Part shown: one piece after another, positions 36,007 to 45,111 of the stretch | Layout of the letters: each line of letters opens with the position of its first letter | Position numbering within the stretch: position 1 is the first letter of the stretch | NCBI RefSeq assembly: GCF_014534685.1 | Contig: NZ_JACVVX010000004.1 | Coordinates: 124,001-188,000, forward strand | Origin: Oryzicola mucosus | GTDB lineage: Bacteria; Pseudomonadota; Alphaproteobacteria; Rhizobiales; Rhizobiaceae | Length of the DNA: 64,000 nucleotides | Direction: 5' to 3' | Translations under genes and position numbers: made by a program | The notes under the pieces: model-generated | Told to the model about the DNA's origin: nothing | The model's database searches: none | Seen by the model: the letters and a program-made list of their open reading frames with translations, nothing else

Positions 36007-36187
36007 ATGCGCCCCCGAGCCTCTCAAGGTTCCATGGCGATGCATCATCGCCATGTCCAAGCCCGCCTCGGGTCTTTCTAGCGTCCGGAAGCATGAGTGG
36101 GAAACGAAATAACCCTGCCGAAGCAGGGTTATCCGCATGAACCTGAATTTCCCCGGCTCAGCTCGACCCGGAAAGACCCTTTTCGGC

Positions 36188-37387
36188 CTATTGCTGGACG
36201 GGAAGCTCCGCGTCGTCCGGCAGTACGTTGCCCGCCTTGGCCGCTTCTTCGCGCTGCTTTTTCTGAATGGCGCGCCATTGCGCAACGTTGCGGTTATGCT
36301 CTTCCAGGGTCTCGGCGAAGACATGGCCCCCGGTGCCGTCGGCAACGAAATACAGGTCCTTCGTCTTCGACGGGTTGGCGACCGCCTCGAGCGATGCGCG
36401 CCCCGGATTGGCGATCGGCGTCGGCGGAAGGCCGTTGATCGTATAGGTGTTGTAGGGTGTCGGCTTCTGGATATCCGACTGATAGATCGGGCGATCCGCC
36501 GGCCTGCCCTTCCCGCCGAACAAACCGTAGAGGATCGTCGGATCCGACTGCAGGCGCATCTTCTTGTTCAGGCGGTTGATGAAGACACTGGCGACATGCG
36601 GGCGCTCGTCGGACTTGCCGGTTTCCTTCTCGACAATGGACGCAAGGGTGACGAACTCATTGATGTCCTTAACGGGAAGGTCCGGCGAGCGGCGCTCCCA
36701 GATTTCTTCGACCAGCGCTTTCTGGTGGGCCAGCATCTTGTCGATGATCTGCTGGCGCGAGGCGCCGCGCGTGAAACGCTGGGTATCTGTTGCCAGCGAC
36801 CCTTCCGGCGGGATCTCCGTTGGCATCTCACCGCTCAGCGCCTCGTTTTCGGCAATGCGCTGGAACGCCTGTTCGACGGTCAAACCTTCCGGAATGGTCA
36901 ACGAATACAGCACCGACTTGCCGCTTTTCAGCAGTTCCATGATCTCGAGCATGGAAGCACCGGGCTTGATCTCATATTCGCCGGCCTTCAAGGCCTGGTC
37001 GTTGCCATAGGCGCGGACGCCGACACGGAAGATGCGGGCGTCGCTGACCAGCCCCCGGCGTTCGAGCAGGCTCGCAACTTCGGACACACCCGCACCTTGC
37101 TTGACCAGGAATGTCGATGCCACCTGCGACGGGCCTCGGCCCTCGAACTGGCGCTTGCCGAAATAGACCGCGCCCGCGCCAATCAGCACCACCAGAATGA
37201 CGATGGTCATGACGAAGTTGAGGAACACCACGACTTGGCTGCGCGAACGGCGTGAGCGCTTGCCCGGCGGGGGTGTACCGGCTTCGGGGCGCAGCGCTTC
37301 GCTGGCCGACTTCGGCACGATGGGAGCTTTTGGCGGCTGTGCTGGAGGCTGCCCGGCCTCACCGGCTCCAGGAATATCTGTACTCAT
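36188..37387 (-). CDS. mltG: Endolytic murein transglycosylase MltG
   Basis: A 399-residue protein: a cytoplasmic Pro-rich basic N-terminus (PPPGKRSRRSRSQ), one helix (VVVFLNFVMTIVILVVLIG), a LysM-like subdomain, and the YceG catalytic domain with the catalytic Glu in TLASIVEKETGKSDERPHVA and VFINRLNKKMRLQSDPTILY. It cleaves nascent glycan strands and so limits their length. It is downstream of fabF, in the fabF-mltG-yicC-gmk order. Confidence 0.94.
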   Translation of the reverse strand: MSTDIPGAGEAGQPPAQPPKAPIVPKSASEALRPEAGTPPPGKRSRRSRSQVVVFLNFVMTIVILVVLIGAGAVYFGKRQFEGRGPSQVASTFLVKQGAGVSEVASLLERRGLVSDARIFRVGVRAYGNDQALKAGEYEIKPGASMLEIMELLKSGKSVLYSLTIPEGLTVEQAFQRIAENEALSGEMPTEIPPEGSLATDTQRFTRGASRQQIIDKMLAHQKALVEEIWERRSPDLPVKDINEFVTLASIVEKETGKSDERPHVASVFINRLNKKMRLQSDPTILYGLFGGKGRPADRPIYQSDIQKPTPYNTYTINGLPPTPIANPGRASLEAVANPSKTKDLYFVADGTGGHVFAETLEEHNRNVAQWRAIQKKQREEAAKAGNVLPDDAELPVQQ

Positions 37388-37491
37388 TACGCCTCGTTGC
37401 TCTCTGCTGTGTCGAATCCCCGACGGCAGAGTAAGGCGGAATATGGCGAAATTCCCTTCAACCGTCCTTCCTGTCCGTCATTGAGGAGGGC

Positions 37492-38754
37492 TCAGCCATT
37501 GTAGCGGCTGAATACCAGGGAGGCATTCGTTCCGCCAAAGCCGAAGGAGTTCGACAGGGCGACATCGATCCGGCGCTCGCGCGACTTGTGCGGAACGAGG
37601 TCGATCGCGGTTTCGCGTTGGGGATTGTCCAGATTGATCGTCGGCGGTGCGATGTTGTCGCGGATTGCCAGCACAGAGAAGATCGCTTCCGCCGCACCAG
37701 CTGCACCGAGAAGATGGCCAATCGACGATTTGGTCGATGACATCGAGATTTTCGAGGCCGCATCGCCCACCAGCCGCTCGACAGCGCCCAATTCGATGGT
37801 GTCGGCCATGGTGGATGTGCCATGGGCGTTGATGTAGTCCACGTCGGACGGCTTGAGATTGGCCCGCTTCAGCGCAGCGGTCATGCAGCGGAACGCGCCA
37901 TCGCCATCCTCTGAAGGCGCTGTGATGTGATAGGCGTCGCCTGTCAGGCCGTAGCCCACCACTTCCGCGTAGATCTTTGCGCCGCGCGCCTTGGCATGCT
38001 CGAGTTCTTCAAGCACCACCACACCTGCGCCCTCTCCCATGACAAAACCGTCGCGGTCGCGGTCATAGGGGCGGGATGCCTTTTGGGGCGTGTCGTTGTA
38101 ATCCGTGGAAAGCGCCTTGCAGGCTGCGAAACCCGCCATCGACAGGCGCGTGATCGGCGCTTCCGCCCCACCGGCCAGCATGACGTCGGCATCGCCCAGC
38201 ATGACGAGCCGGGCCGCATCGCCAATGGCGTGCGCGCCGGTCGAACAGGCGGTGACGACTGCGTGATTCGGCCCTTTGAGGCCGTGACGGATCGACACCT
38301 GACCAGAGACCAGATTGATGATGTTGCCGGGAATGAAGAAGGGGCTGATGCGGCGCGGACCGCGTTCCTTGAGGATCAGCGCGTTGTCGGCAATGCCGTC
38401 TATGCCGCCGATGCCCGAACCGATCATGACGCCGGTGGCGAACTGTTCGTCAGGGGTCTTGGGCTCCCAGCCCGAATCCTTGAGCGCTTCGTCAGCCGCA
38501 GCGATGCCATACAAGATGAAATCGCTGATCTTTCGAAGCTCCTTGGGCTCAAGGAAAGCCTCGGGATTGAAGGTCCCGTCGCTGCCGTCCCCGCGGGGGA
38601 CGGCATGCGCGATCTTGCAGGGAAGGTCATCCACCTCGAAAGTGGAGATTCGGCTTGCGGCACTGCGGCCCGTCAGAATGTGCTTCCAACCGTGTTCCGC
38701 ACCGACGCCGAAAGGCGAAAGCAGGCCAAGGCCCGTGACAACCACACGCCTCAT
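37492..38754 (-). CDS. fabF: Beta-ketoacyl-ACP synthase II
   Basis: A 420-residue condensing enzyme. The catalytic triad is visible: Cys in HAVVTACSTGAHAIGDA, His in YINAHGTSTMADTIELGA, and His in SSIGHLLGAAGAAEAI, with the Lys in STKSSIG. It starts MRRVVVTGLGLLSPFG at 38754; an upstream ATG seven codons earlier is unlikely. It elongates fatty acids with acpP-bound malonyl units and lies 34 nt after acpP. Confidence 0.97.
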   Translation of the reverse strand: MRRVVVTGLGLLSPFGVGAEHGWKHILTGRSAASRISTFEVDDLPCKIAHAVPRGDGSDGTFNPEAFLEPKELRKISDFILYGIAAADEALKDSGWEPKTPDEQFATGVMIGSGIGGIDGIADNALILKERGPRRISPFFIPGNIINLVSGQVSIRHGLKGPNHAVVTACSTGAHAIGDAARLVMLGDADVMLAGGAEAPITRLSMAGFAACKALSTDYNDTPQKASRPYDRDRDGFVMGEGAGVVVLEELEHAKARGAKIYAEVVGYGLTGDAYHITAPSEDGDGAFRCMTAALKRANLKPSDVDYINAHGTSTMADTIELGAVERLVGDAASKISMSSTKSSIGHLLGAAGAAEAIFSVLAIRDNIAPPTINLDNPQRETAIDLVPHKSRERRIDVALSNSFGFGGTNASLVFSRYNG

Positions 38755-38788
38755 GGCAGGTCCTTCCCGAGTCAAACTATGCGAGATA

Positions 38789-39025
38789 TCAGGCCGAGGC
38801 CTTGTCGATGTACTTCACGGCGTCGCCGACCGTGAGGATGGTCTCGGCAGCGTCATCCGGAATCTCGACGCCGAATTCTTCTTCGAACGCCATCACGAGC
38901 TCGACCGTGTCGAGGCTGTCTGCGCCCAGGTCGTCGATGAAGCTGGCGGCCTCGGTGACCTTGTCGGCCTCGACACCGAGGTGTTCGACAACGATCTTCT
39001 TGACGCGCTCTGCAGTGTCACTCAT
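38789..39025 (-). CDS. acpP: Acyl carrier protein
   Basis: A 78-residue acidic helical protein with the phosphopantetheine-attachment Ser in [20 protein letters not shown]. Length and sequence are typical of housekeeping AcpP. The 231-nt gap upstream (39026-39256) contains a small hairpin (ACGGGC, loop GGACT, GCCCGT at 39068-39084) and probably its own promoter. Confidence 0.98.
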   Translation of the reverse strand: MSDTAERVKKIVVEHLGVEADKVTEAASFIDDLGADSLDTVELVMAFEEEFGVEIPDDAAETILTVGDAVKYIDKASA

Positions 39026-39256
39026 GTGGACATCCTCGTCTTGTGTTAATTAGTTTGGTCTTCGTTAACGGGCGGACTGCCCGTAATCAAGCTCAATTCT
39101 GCGCCCACCATAAGCGCGGCGGAGGCGGAACCAGTCATCGCCGACCGCCTTACGGCTCGCGGCATTACACGAAAAAATAACCGCGTCAAAGGCGAAAGAA
39201 CCTCTTTCAACACGCCAGAGGCGTGGAGAATGGCGTTTCGGTCCCTCGTTTGGCGG

Positions 39257-39994
39257 TCAGATCATCGCCATTCCGCCATTGACGTGAACCGTCTGGCCGG
39301 TGACGTAGGAGGCTTCGTTGGAGGCGAGATAGACCACCGCGGAAGCAACTTCGGCGCCCGTTCCCATCCGCCTGGAGGGGATCGCTGCCATGATCGCCTC
39401 TTTCTGCTTATCGTTCAGCTTGCCGGTCATGGCCGATTCGATGAAGCCCGGGGCGACGCAATTGACAGTGATGTTGCGCGTCGCAATCTCCTGCGCGAGC
39501 GACTTGGAGAAGCCGATCATTCCCGCCTTGGAGGCGCAATAATTCGCCTGGCCGGGGTTGCCGGTCACCCCCACCACCGAAGTGATGTTGATGATGCGAC
39601 CATGGCGGCGGCGCATCATCGGATGCGTCAATTCGCGTGTCAGGCGGAACACCGCGCTCAGATTGACGTCGATCACGCTGTCCCAGTCGGCGTCCGACAT
39701 GCGCACGAACAAGCCGTCCTTGGTGATGCCGGCATTGTTGACTAGGATATCGACACCTTCCAGCTCGGCTTCCGCTTTCTGGCCCAGCGCCTTCACAGCG
39801 TCGCGGTCGGCTAGATTTGCCGGAAACAGCTTCACCCGGTCGCCCAGTTCGGAAGCCAGTGCTTCCAGTTTCTCGACGCGGGTGCCATGCAGGCCGACAG
39901 TGGCGCCCTGCTTGTGCAAGAGCCGGGCAATCTCTTCGCCGATGCCACCCGAAGCGCCGGTGACGAGCGCCTTGCGGCCAGTCAGATCGAACAT
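39257..39994 (-). CDS. fabG: 3-oxoacyl-[ACP] reductase
   Basis: A 245-residue SDR: TGASGGIGEEIARLL (NADPH site), NNAGITKDGLFVRM, the catalytic Ser in INITSVVGVTGNPGQ and Tyr-x3-Lys in ANYCASKAGMIGFSKSLAQE, then NCVAPGFIESAMT. It reduces beta-ketoacyl-ACP. It is cotranscribed with fabD, separated by 78 nt that hold a strong hairpin. Confidence 0.97.
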   Translation of the reverse strand: MFDLTGRKALVTGASGGIGEEIARLLHKQGATVGLHGTRVEKLEALASELGDRVKLFPANLADRDAVKALGQKAEAELEGVDILVNNAGITKDGLFVRMSDADWDSVIDVNLSAVFRLTRELTHPMMRRRHGRIINITSVVGVTGNPGQANYCASKAGMIGFSKSLAQEIATRNITVNCVAPGFIESAMTGKLNDKQKEAIMAAIPSRRMGTGAEVASAVVYLASNEASYVTGQTVHVNGGMAMI

Positions 39995-40017
39995 TTGCCA
40001 CTCCTATTTGGAACTCA

Positions 40018-40046
40018 AGACCACTCCCTTGGTAAGGGAGTGGTCT
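40018..40046. other. 13-bp hairpin between fabD and fabG
   Basis: AGACCACTCCCTT, loop GGT, AAGGGAGTGGTCT is a perfect 13-bp stem in the 78-nt fabD-fabG gap. No T-run follows on the minus strand, so it is not an obvious terminator. It could protect or separate the two messages. Confidence 0.6.
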
Positions 40047-40072
40047 ACCACCTATTATGAAAATGTCGTCAT

Positions 40073-41014
40073 TTAGGAAAGGCTGGCAATCGCGGCATCC
40101 ACATCCGCTGGCGTATTGACGGCCGACACGACGATATCCCTGTCAATGCGGCGCGCGAGGCCGGACAAAACCTTGCCGGCGCCGATCTCGTACAAAGTGG
40201 TCACGCCATTGGCGCCGAACCATTCGACGGTCTCGCGCCAGCGAACCCTGCCTGTCACCTGCTCGACCAGACGAGCGGCGATCTCATCGGGATCGGTCAG
40301 CGGCGCAACGGTCACGTTGGCGACCACCGGGACCACAGGCGTGTTCCGTTGCACTTCGGAGAGGGCCGCGCGCATTCTCTCGGCGGCAGGGGCCATCAGC
40401 GCGGAATGGAACGGTGCGGAAACCTGCAGCATCAGCGCCCGCTTGGCGCCCTTTTCAGAACAGAGCTTGGCGGCCCGCTCGACCGCGGCCTTTTCGCCCG
40501 AGATGACCAACTGGCCTCCACCATTGTCGTTGGCGATCTGGCAGACGGCGCCTTCGGCGCCCTCTTTGCAGGCGGCTTCGACATCGGGTTGTTCAAGGCC
40601 GATGATCGCGGCCATCGCGCCCTTGCCTGAGGGAACGGCCTCCTGCATGGCGTTGCCGCGAATGCGCAGCAGCCTTGCGGCATCCGAAATCGAGACGAAG
40701 CCGGCAGCGGCCAGCGCGGAATATTCGCCAAGCGAGTGGCCGGCGACATAGGCAACCTTATCCTTGAGCGACAGCCCGCGCGATTCGAGCGCCCGGAACG
40801 CTGCGAGCGAGACTGCCATCAGCGCCGGTTGCGCGTTGGCCGTTAGCGTCAGCGTCTCTTCCGGGCCTTCCCAGATCAGCGCCGACAGCTTTTCGCCCAG
40901 CGCCTCGTCAACCTCTTCGAAGACGCGCCGCGCTTCGGGAAACGAATCGGCCAGTTGCTTGCCCATGCCGACGGCCTGGCTTCCCTGCCCTGGAAAAGTG
41001 AATGCAACGGACAT
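40073..41014 (-). CDS. fabD: Malonyl-CoA--ACP acyltransferase
   Basis: A 313-residue acyltransferase. FTFPGQGSQAVGMGKQLAD opens it; the nucleophile Ser is in VAGHSLGEYSALAAAG; Arg is in LLRIRGNAMQEA, and the catalytic His is in VSAPFHSALM. It loads malonate onto AcpP. It is first of fabD-fabG-acpP-fabF on the minus strand. The 197-nt upstream gap is shared divergently with the LTA-synthase-like gene. Confidence 0.97.
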   Translation of the reverse strand: MSVAFTFPGQGSQAVGMGKQLADSFPEARRVFEEVDEALGEKLSALIWEGPEETLTLTANAQPALMAVSLAAFRALESRGLSLKDKVAYVAGHSLGEYSALAAAGFVSISDAARLLRIRGNAMQEAVPSGKGAMAAIIGLEQPDVEAACKEGAEGAVCQIANDNGGGQLVISGEKAAVERAAKLCSEKGAKRALMLQVSAPFHSALMAPAAERMRAALSEVQRNTPVVPVVANVTVAPLTDPDEIAARLVEQVTGRVRWRETVEWFGANGVTTLYEIGAGKVLSGLARRIDRDIVVSAVNTPADVDAAIASLS

Positions 41015-41211
41015 GTCGCGCTCCTATCATTTTGAAATGGGCGTGTGCGTCACACCATGCCGCAAAGTCAAGCCCAAGCCTGGCGAATCGCCGGAGGGGC
41101 GGACTTTGACAAAACAATCACAGATCGTTGCAAACTCACATCTTTTGTCGGTGGACGCTTCTCATTTTTGACACATGCCCTAGCTCTTCGTGACATCTGC
41201 ATGTCAAAGAG

Positions 41212-43248
41212 ATGACACTTTTGTTACGAGGTGCGGATTTGAACTTGGCGATTGCGATCGAAGGAGAAGAGCCCGGCATAAGGTTGCGACGCATGCCTAT
41301 GGTACGGCGCGCGCTTGTATCTCTCGGGTTTACGCTCGCTGTTTCAACACTCCTGGTCTTCTTTGTCGAACTCATCGCGCGCGGCTCGTTTGCCGACTCC
41401 ATCGCCTTTCTGTCGCAGCCGCATCGTCCAGGCTGGTCCACCGTCGTCCTGATCGTTGTGCTCGCCATTGGTCTGGATGCGCTGTTAGGCCGGCGCCACA
41501 ACGGCTTTCTTATTATCGGCCCGATTTTCCTGGTGCTGGCATTCGTCGGCCAGCAGAAATCGCTCTATCTGGGCGATCCGCTCTATCCGACGGATTTTCT
41601 CTATTCGCGCCAGATCGTCGAACTCATGCCGCTGCTGGTCGGCGAGCGCCCCATCATGGCTCTTGCCACCGTCTTGGCCGTGCTGGTTTCGATCGGCGGG
41701 CTGGTGTGGTCCTGGCGCTATTGGCGGCGGCGGGCGGATTCCATCGCCTTCGCAGCACGACTGTCGCGTCTTGCCATTGCCGTGCCCGCTCTGGTCGCCT
41801 TCGCATCGATGATGGACTATGCGACCTTTTCTTGGGTTCGCGACCGGCTGCAGATCGTGCCGATGATGTGGGACCAGAAAGAGAACTATCGCAGCAACGG
41901 CTTCACACTCGCCTTCGCGCTCAACCTGCCTATGGCCAAGGTGAGCGCGCCGGCGGGTTACTCCGAGCGTGCCGTCAACGCCATCGGCAAGCCCGGCGTC
42001 GCAATTGCCCTGCCCGACGAACAGCCGGACATCATCATGGTGATGAACGAATCGTTCTGGGATCCGACGCGGCTGCCGGACGTCACCATCAAGCCCGATC
42101 CGATCGGCTTCATCCGCTCGACGCAATCCGGCCATGTGTTTTCGCCGGAATTCGGCGGCATGACCGCCAATGTCGAGTTCGAGGCCTTGACCGGCTTCTC
42201 GAATGCGTTCCTGCCGACCGGCAGCATTCCCTACCAGCAATATATCCGCACGCCGATCCCCTCGCTGGCGACCTTCCTGCGCAGCGAAGGCTATGAGACG
42301 CGCGCGATCCATCCTTTTGCTGGCTGGTTCTGGAACCGGTCCATGGTCTACCAGGCCCTCGGCTTCGAGACATTCATGTCGGAGGAGACGTTGCCGAAGC
42401 TCAAGAAGCGCGGCACGCTTGCATCCGACGCCGCCCTGGTGGGCGAAATCATCCGCCAGGCGGATGCCCAGAAGCAGCCGTTCTTTTTCTTCGCCGTCAC
42501 GCTGCAGGGCCACGGTCCCTATCCGCCCGGCCGCTACGGCAAAGAAACCCGACATGAGGTGGAGGCCAACACCACCGGTTGGGCCCGCGATTCGATTGCG
42601 ACCTTTGCGGAAGGTGCGGCGGACGCCGACGACAGTCTGAAGACGCTCGTCGAATGGGCAAGAAAACGCGAGCGCCCGACTGTCATCGCCTTCTTTGGCG
42701 ACCACCTGCCGCCGCTGGGTGACGTCTACGTCCAGACCGGCTTTATGGAAGGACCCGTAGCACCGCGCCGCGCACCGCTCGACGACATGATGGCGCAGCA
42801 TGAGACGCCGCTTCTCGTGTGGTCCAACAAGACAGGCACCGAACGCCGCATCGGCACGATCAGCCCGGCCTTCCTGCCGCTGCATGTGCTGGAGAGCGCC
42901 GGCATCAGCCATCCCTACTATACGGGGTTCCTCGGCAAGATGCGTGGCAGCTACAAGGTGATCGACCGGAATCTGCTGCTTGGCCAGGACGGTGCCGCCG
43001 ACCAGGACTGGCTGCGTGAACCGAAGCTGGACCGCGATCTGAAGAACTTCCGACTGCTGCAATACGACATGATGTTCGGTGGCAAGCACGGCACCAGGCG
43101 CTACTTCCCCGAGCTGATCGACGATTTGATTGCGGACCGTCCGGCTTCTCCAAGGCGGTTTCTTTCCTCGGCTGACCGGTCATCGCTTGCAATTCAGGCC
43201 TATTGCTGTATAGACGCGCGCATTCTGCCGGTCCCGACCGGGGGCTGA
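41212..43248 (+). CDS. LTA-synthase-like sulfatase-domain phosphoglycerol transferase
   Basis: A 678-residue membrane enzyme with about five N-terminal helices (residues 30-215) and an alkaline-phosphatase-fold domain. Likely metal/catalytic groups are Glu in MVMNESFWDPT, a Thr nucleophile in EFGGMTANVEFEALTGF, and Asp-His in VIAFFGDHLPPLG; FAVTLQGHGPYPPGRYG is also typical. Such enzymes in Gram-negatives move phosphoglycerol onto periplasmic glucans (OpgB, rhizobial CgmB), so that is the best functional guess. MPMVRRAL, 27 codons later, is an alternative start. The last roughly 30 codons may overlap the rpsF promoter. Confidence 0.8.
   Translation: MTLLLRGADLNLAIAIEGEEPGIRLRRMPMVRRALVSLGFTLAVSTLLVFFVELIARGSFADSIAFLSQPHRPGWSTVVLIVVLAIGLDALLGRRHNGFLIIGPIFLVLAFVGQQKSLYLGDPLYPTDFLYSRQIVELMPLLVGERPIMALATVLAVLVSIGGLVWSWRYWRRRADSIAFAARLSRLAIAVPALVAFASMMDYATFSWVRDRLQIVPMMWDQKENYRSNGFTLAFALNLPMAKVSAPAGYSERAVNAIGKPGVAIALPDEQPDIIMVMNESFWDPTRLPDVTIKPDPIGFIRSTQSGHVFSPEFGGMTANVEFEALTGFSNAFLPTGSIPYQQYIRTPIPSLATFLRSEGYETRAIHPFAGWFWNRSMVYQALGFETFMSEETLPKLKKRGTLASDAALVGEIIRQADAQKQPFFFFAVTLQGHGPYPPGRYGKETRHEVEANTTGWARDSIATFAEGAADADDSLKTLVEWARKRERPTVIAFFGDHLPPLGDVYVQTGFMEGPVAPRRAPLDDMMAQHETPLLVWSNKTGTERRIGTISPAFLPLHVLESAGISHPYYTGFLGKMRGSYKVIDRNLLLGQDGAADQDWLREPKLDRDLKNFRLLQYDMMFGGKHGTRRYFPELIDDLIADRPASPRRFLSSADRSSLAIQAYCCIDARILPVPTGG
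43187..43214 (+). promoter_or_regulatory. Candidate promoter of the rpsF-rpsR operon
   Basis: TTGCAA (43187-43192) and TATAGA (43209-43214) with a 16-nt spacer lie inside the 3' end of the preceding gene. They would give a leader of about 205 nt before rpsF, containing a GGTTTT/AAAACC hairpin near 43262-43277. This is inference from motif match alone. Confidence 0.35.
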
Positions 43249-43427
43249 ACGGAGGGCCGGAGGTTTTTCAAAACCGCCGTGCGAAGTCAAAAGCGCTTCC
43301 GCCTCCCGTGTTCCCGCTCTCGACCGTCTCGTCATGCTACCTTTCTTCCCCGTTTGCGGGTCAGGAGAGATCGCAGAGGCTTTAGCCGCCGGGGCCGGGA
43401 GATAGAAACGAAGAAAGGCAAAGAACA

Positions 43428-43904
43428 ATGGCTCTTTACGAACATGTGTTTCTTGCCCGCCAGGATCTGTCCCAGCAGCAGGTCGACGCGCTTGTGGAAA
43501 ACTACAAGGGCATCGTCTCCGCGAATGGCGGCTCCGTCGGTCGGGTCGAGAACTGGGGACTGAAGTCCCTTACCTACCGGATCAACAAGAACCGGAAGGC
43601 CTACTACACGCTCATGGACATCGATGCTCCGGCTGCGGCCATCAAGGAGATCGAGCGTCAGCAGGGCCTGTCCGAAGACGTCCTCCGCTTCCTGACCATC
43701 CGCGTCGAAGCGCATGAGGAAGGCGTCTCCGCCATGATGCAGAAGCGCGAAGAGCGCTCCGAGCGTGGCGACCGCGGCTTCGGCGACCGTCCGTCGCGTG
43801 GCTTCGGCGACCGTGACCGTGGCGACCGCCCGGCTCGCAACTTCGGCGACCGCGACGATCGTGGCCCGCGCCGTCCGCGCGAAGCAGTTGAAGGAGCAGA
43901 ATGA
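43428..43904 (+). CDS. rpsF: 30S ribosomal protein S6
   Basis: A 158-residue S6 starting [20 protein letters not shown], with [20 protein letters not shown] and the ferredoxin-like fold. The C-terminal 45 residues are a basic, glycine-rich tail with repeats of the type RGFGDR/RGDRP, as in other rhizobia. It has a strong AAAG/AAGG-type site and overlaps rpsR. Confidence 0.97.
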   Translation: MALYEHVFLARQDLSQQQVDALVENYKGIVSANGGSVGRVENWGLKSLTYRINKNRKAYYTLMDIDAPAAAIKEIERQQGLSEDVLRFLTIRVEAHEEGVSAMMQKREERSERGDRGFGDRPSRGFGDRDRGDRPARNFGDRDDRGPRRPREAVEGAE

Positions 43905-44152
43905 TGGTCGACATCAACCAGATCCCGACCCGGCGTCCGTTCCATCGCCGCCGCAAGACCTGCCCGTTCTCCGGCGCCAATGCTCCGAAGATCGACTACA
44001 AGGACGTGCGTCTGCTGCAGCGCTACATTTCCGAGCGCGGCAAGATCGTTCCGTCGCGCATCACCGCCGTCAGCCAGAAGAAGCAGCGCGAACTCGCTCA
44101 GGCGATCAAGCGCGCCCGTTTCCTCGGCCTGCTGCCCTACGTGGTGAAGTAA
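43904..44152 (+). CDS. rpsR: 30S ribosomal protein S18
   Basis: An 82-residue S18: [20 protein letters not shown], then [20 protein letters not shown] and the conserved [20 protein letters not shown]. The second of two adjacent ATGs is used because AAGGAG sits 7 nt upstream of it. It pairs with S6 on the 30S platform. Confidence 0.97.
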   Translation: MVDINQIPTRRPFHRRRKTCPFSGANAPKIDYKDVRLLQRYISERGKIVPSRITAVSQKKQRELAQAIKRARFLGLLPYVVK

Positions 44153-44241
44153 GACATTTCGGACGGGCGGTTCGCCGCCTGTCCGCTCCCCCGCGACGGG
44201 CGCGGGACGAGACACTGCAAATCCCGAGTTGGGTATTCCAG

Positions 44242-44283
44242 CCCATGAGCTCAGCCGAAAACCCAATTTTTCGGCCCCATGGG
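44242..44283 (+). other. Two-tier hairpin between rpsR and rplI
   Basis: An inner stem GCCGAAAA / TTTTCGGC with loop CCCAAT (44254-44275) is nested in an outer stem CCCATG / CATGGG (44242-44247 with 44278-44283). It lies in the 244-nt gap that has no gene. No T-run follows, so it may be a regulatory or processing structure. Confidence 0.5.
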
Positions 44284-44396
44284 ATGCCCTAACTGCCACC
44301 GCAGGCAGGACAGCGACACCGGCGTCAAGCGCCCTTTTTGCGTCCTCGCCTGTCTTCGATTTTCCGCCAGAAATGGCGCACCAGGAGACAAGAGAC

Positions 44397-44978
44397 ATGC
44401 AAGTTATCCTTCTCGAACGCATTGCCCGCCTCGGCCAGATGGGCGAGACCGTTAAGGTCAAGGACGGGTTCGCCCGTAACTTCCTGCTGCCGCAGGGCAA
44501 GGCGCTGCGCGCCAACGAAGCCAACAAGAAGAAGTTCGAAGGCCAGCGCGCCCAGCTCGAGACCCGCAATCTCGAGCGCAAGTCGGAAGCCCAGAAGATC
44601 GCCGACGTGCTCGACGGCAAGAGCTTCATCGTCGTCCGTTCGGCCGGCGAAACCGGCCAGCTCTACGGCTCGGTCTCGACCCGCGACATCGCCGATCTGG
44701 TGACCGCCGAAGGCTTCACCGTTGCCCGCAATCAGGTCGAACTCAACCAGCCGATCAAGACCATCGGTCTGTCGAATGTGGCGATCGCGCTGCATCCGGA
44801 AGTCGAGGTCACCATCACGCTCAACATCGCCCGCAGCGCGGATGAAGCCGAGCGTCAGGCCAAGGGCGAGCTGCTCACCACTGCCGAGGCTATCTACGGC
44901 GACGACATCAACGAGAACGCCCGTCCGGACAACTTCTTCGATCCGAACGAAGACGAAGGCGACTCCGAAGAAGCCTGA
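44397..44978 (+). CDS. rplI: 50S ribosomal protein L9
   Basis: A 193-residue L9. The N-terminal domain is [20 protein letters not shown] and [16 protein letters not shown]; a long helix ([20 protein letters not shown]) leads to the C-terminal domain ([20 protein letters not shown]). It has an acidic tail ([12 protein letters not shown]), longer than in E. coli (149 residues). CAGGAGACAAGAGAC precedes the ATG. Confidence 0.97.
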   Translation: MQVILLERIARLGQMGETVKVKDGFARNFLLPQGKALRANEANKKKFEGQRAQLETRNLERKSEAQKIADVLDGKSFIVVRSAGETGQLYGSVSTRDIADLVTAEGFTVARNQVELNQPIKTIGLSNVAIALHPEVEVTITLNIARSADEAERQAKGELLTTAEAIYGDDINENARPDNFFDPNEDEGDSEEA

Positions 44979-45001
44979 TCAAGGCCCCTTCGACCGTCAT
45001 G

Positions 45002-45031
45002 AAGCCCGGATGCCAGCATCCGGGCTTTTTC
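45002..45031 (+). terminator. Intrinsic terminator of rplI
   Basis: AAGCCCGGATG, loop CCAG, CATCCGGGCTTTTT, 24 nt after the rplI stop: an 11-bp stem followed by a T-run. Confidence 0.92.
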
Positions 45032-45111
45032 TATACCAGCGAAGAACCCACTTGATGCAGCCGAATTTTGGGAGATTATAGCCTTAGGTTATCATATCCG
45101 GGTAGGCGCAC

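Noticed and set aside
41485-43089. A 534-codon open frame on minus
   Set aside because: Antisense to the LTA-synthase-like gene, whose motifs are intact; the minus translation is His/Arg-rich and unlike any family.
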